Source: Alphaproteobacteria bacterium (GTDB lineage: Bacteria > Pseudomonadota > Alphaproteobacteria > GCA-2731375). Taken from it: DNA of 54,992 nt. Numbering within the stretch: position 1 is the stretch's first letter; every line of letters starts with the position of its first letter. The DNA is taken from the NCBI GenBank assembly GCA_030747035.1, contig JASLLM010000004.1, forward strand, positions 1 to 54,992. Direction: 5' to 3'. This document shows positions 53,604 through 54,992 of the stretch, in pieces. The notes below the pieces were generated by a model that was not told where the DNA came from, searched no databases, and saw only the letters and a program-made list of their open reading frames with translations. Made by a program: the position numbers and the translations under genes.

Positions 53604-54220
53604 GGTTTCTCTTCGACCCCCGCTTCCTGCAGCAGCCGCTCCAGCATTTCGTAGGGTTGGGCCCCGACCACGCCTTGCTGGCCGGCGACAAAAGTGGGCA
53701 CCCCGGTAACGCCGTGTTGCCGAGATTTCTCCCAATCCTCGTCCACCGCGTCGGAGAAGCTGCGGCTTTCCAGCATCTGGCGCGCCGCTTCCATATCCAG
53801 ACCGACGTCGTCGGCGATCTTCAGCAACGCCTCCACATCGCCCAGATTCACCCCATCGACGAAATAAGCCGTGTACAGGGCGTCATGGATGGCCTCGCCG
53901 CCTTCCTGGGTGTCGGCCCATTTGCCTAGTTCCTGGGCCAGGCGGCTGTTGTAGGTATGGGTGCGATGGCTGTAGGGCAGGCCCTCTTCGTCCATCAGGC
54001 CTTTCATGCGGGTATACATGGCGTCCAGGTCCACGCCCCGGCCGGCGAACAGATCTTCCAGGCTGCGCCCTTCCATGGGTGTTTCGGGATGCAGGGGAAA
54101 GTGCACCCACTTGGCCTCGATGTTGAAATTCCGTTTCAGTTTTTCAATACGCACGGTACTGAGATAACACCACGGTCAAACGTAATCGGTAAATATTTCC
54201 AGGACCATCGGTTCAGACAT
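53597..54220 (-). CDS. DsbA/FrnE-family oxidoreductase with predicted selenocysteine (UGA at 54176-54178)
   Basis: A 207-residue thioredoxin-fold enzyme of the DsbA/2-hydroxychromene-2-carboxylate isomerase-like group. From the ATG at 54220, with GGAGAG upstream, the frame reads M-S-E-P-M-V-L-E-I-F-T-D-Y-V, then TGA, then P-W-C-Y-L. This matches the family start D-x-V-C-P-W-C-Y with the first catalytic Cys replaced by the UGA (codon 15); Cys18 remains. The body has F-P-L-H-P-E-T-P and the cis-Pro loop G-V-T-G-V-P-T-F-V near residues 167-175. A start at the GTG 54154, which ordinary calling would pick, leaves a protein without its active site and without a ribosome-binding site. A GU-loop hairpin follows the UGA. 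Selenocysteine is inferred from motif, start and hairpin together. Confidence 0.88.
54144..54162 (-). promoter_or_regulatory. Predicted bacterial SECIS hairpin of the FrnE-like gene
   Basis: Counting from the base after the UGA, nucleotides 14-20 (TCAGTAC) pair with 26-32 (GTATTGA), seven pairs with one G-U, around the loop CGUGC at 21-25. The G and U fall at 22 and 23, the same positions as in the OsmC-like gene. Size, place and loop fit a bacterial SECIS element. Confidence 0.72.
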
Positions 54221-54309
54221 CGCGGGTCTCTCCATTGCCTCGTGGGATCAGGCTTCCCGGGGAGTATAGCCTTCAGCGCCACGGGATGATACCGCCCGAG
54301 ATTTTGCGC

Positions 54310-54992
54310 TTATTCCGCCTCGTGAAAGATGATGCCCAGGGTGAAGCGTTGGCCGCTGTGCAGGCGGCTGACACCATGGCGCATGGGCGCGCGGAAATAG
54401 CCGCGCTTGCCCTGGACCGGGCGCTCCCTAACCGGGAAGATGACCATTTCGCCCTGCTCCGGCGTGACCGCCTGGCCTATGGATTGTGCCCGGGGCTGTT
54501 GCTCCACCAGCAGGAACTCGCCGCCGGTGAAGTCGATGCCGGGCCGGCTCAACAGGAACACCGCCTGCAATGGAAAATGCACCGCGCCGTAAAGGTCCTG
54601 ATGCAGGCGGTTGTAGCCGCCCGCCCCGTAACGCAGCAGCAGGGGCGTGGGTTTGGTTTGTCCCACGCCGCGGCAGATCCGGTGATAGGCATCCAGGGTA
54701 GCGGGATAGCGCTCATCGCCGGGCAGCTTGGCGGCCATGTCGTTGGCGATGGGGCATAGGTGGTGGTACATCTCCCGCCGCAATTCGGTGACGACATCGG
54801 GCAGCGGATTGTCGAAATAGCGGTACTGGCCCTCGCCAAAGCGATAGCGCGCCATCTCGATGGTATTGCGGAACCTCTCGTCGCGGCCGTAAAGATCGAT
54901 CAAACCGGCGCATTCGCCGGCGCTTAACAACGGCCCGCTACGGGCATAACCGTGGCGCGCGATCTGACCGCCCAATTGCCCCCAGTCCAGGG
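54310..54992 (-). CDS. 2OG-Fe(II) oxygenase (partial, cut by the window edge)
   Basis: The C-terminal 226 or so residues of an iron- and 2-oxoglutarate-dependent dioxygenase, continuing beyond the window. In-frame codons run to the edge (L-D-W-G-Q-L-G-G-Q-I-A-R-H-G-Y-A), so the true start lies outside; the TTG at 54975 is not needed. Fe ligands are His and Asp in R-L-H-Q-D-L-Y-G and the His in M-R-H-G-V-S-R-L; the 2OG-binding Arg follows in S-G-Q-R-F-T-L-G. G-G-E-F-L-L-V-E-Q-Q-P-R is the conserved strand. The substrate is unknown. Confidence 0.85.
   Translation of the reverse strand, partial: LDWGQLGGQIARHGYARSGPLLSAGECAGLIDLYGRDERFRNTIEMARYRFGEGQYRYFDNPLPDVVTELRREMYHHLCPIANDMAAKLPGDERYPATLDAYHRICRGVGQTKPTPLLLRYGAGGYNRLHQDLYGAVHFPLQAVFLLSRPGIDFTGGEFLLVEQQPRAQSIGQAVTPEQGEMVIFPVRERPVQGKRGYFRAPMRHGVSRLHSGQRFTLGIIFHEAE

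Noticed and set aside
53597-54154. FrnE-like gene starting at GTG 54154
   Set aside because: It gives a protein with no C-P-W-C motif and no ribosome-binding site, whereas ATG 54220 has both signal and family N-terminus.
1-54992. tRNA, rRNA, CRISPR arrays, insertion sequences or prophage
   Set aside because: Looked for in the gaps and not found; genes are nearly continuous and of uniform character.

Overview
The window is about 55 kb of GC-rich chromosome from an alphaproteobacterium, probably a Rhodospirillales-like lineage. I infer this from gene order and family content: fabD-fabG-acpP-fabF-mltG next to yicC-gmk, surA-pdxA-rsmA, rpsF-rpsR-DUF2232-rplI, argH-small lipoprotein-lysA-TIGR02302, and radA-cvpA-purF. 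No rRNA, tRNA, CRISPR array, insertion sequence or prophage was recognised. Almost all the DNA is coding, with many ATGA-type overlaps. The most striking observation is at the two ends. Two unrelated redox genes each carry an in-frame UGA exactly where their family has an active-site cysteine. One is an OsmC-like protein (UGA at 349-351, minus strand, in a U-P-I-Y motif). The other is a DsbA/FrnE-family protein (UGA at 54176-54178, minus strand, giving U-P-W-C in place of C-P-W-C). Each UGA is followed by a short hairpin whose apical loop reads CGUG at nucleotides 21-24 after the UGA, as expected of a bacterial SECIS element. Read as ordinary stops, both genes would be mis-annotated: one loses its C-terminus, the other its N-terminus and catalytic motif. 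The organism therefore most likely makes selenocysteine. Layout: 0.3-2.4 kb holds the OsmC selenoprotein, a hypothetical protein and a methyltransferase. 2.4-6.5 kb is a catabolic-looking group (MmgE/PrpD, a Cys-nucleophile alpha/beta hydrolase, a ThDP enzyme). 6.6-9.3 kb is a FIST sensor followed by a class III nucleotide cyclase. 9.4-12.1 kb is a two-subunit Tat-exported molybdenum hydroxylase (IorAB type). 12.3-19.7 kb carries an amidase, a TlpA-like thioredoxin, argH, a small lipoprotein, lysA and a TIGR02302 membrane protein. 19.7-22.9 kb is a minus-strand set: a Ser/Arg/Lys/Gly-rich small protein with a twin-arginine leader, an HprK-like P-loop kinase, a PqqD-like protein and a ThDP enzyme. 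It looks like an uncharacterised peptide-modification cassette. 23.0-26.9 kb is a nonulosonic (sialic-acid-like) acid operon, neuB-neuC-dehydrogenase-neuA. 27-30.4 kb holds a 53-residue membrane protein, a second amidase, a degenerate receiver protein and an MFS transporter. From 30.6 kb to 53.6 kb the genes are mostly housekeeping: outer-membrane folding, PLP and rRNA methylation, carbonic anhydrase, gmk, yicC, mltG, fatty acid synthesis, ribosomal proteins, cfa, dnaB, alr, mlaEF, radA, cvpA, purF and an SDR. The window ends with the FrnE-like selenoprotein and a 2OG-Fe(II) oxygenase cut by the window edge.
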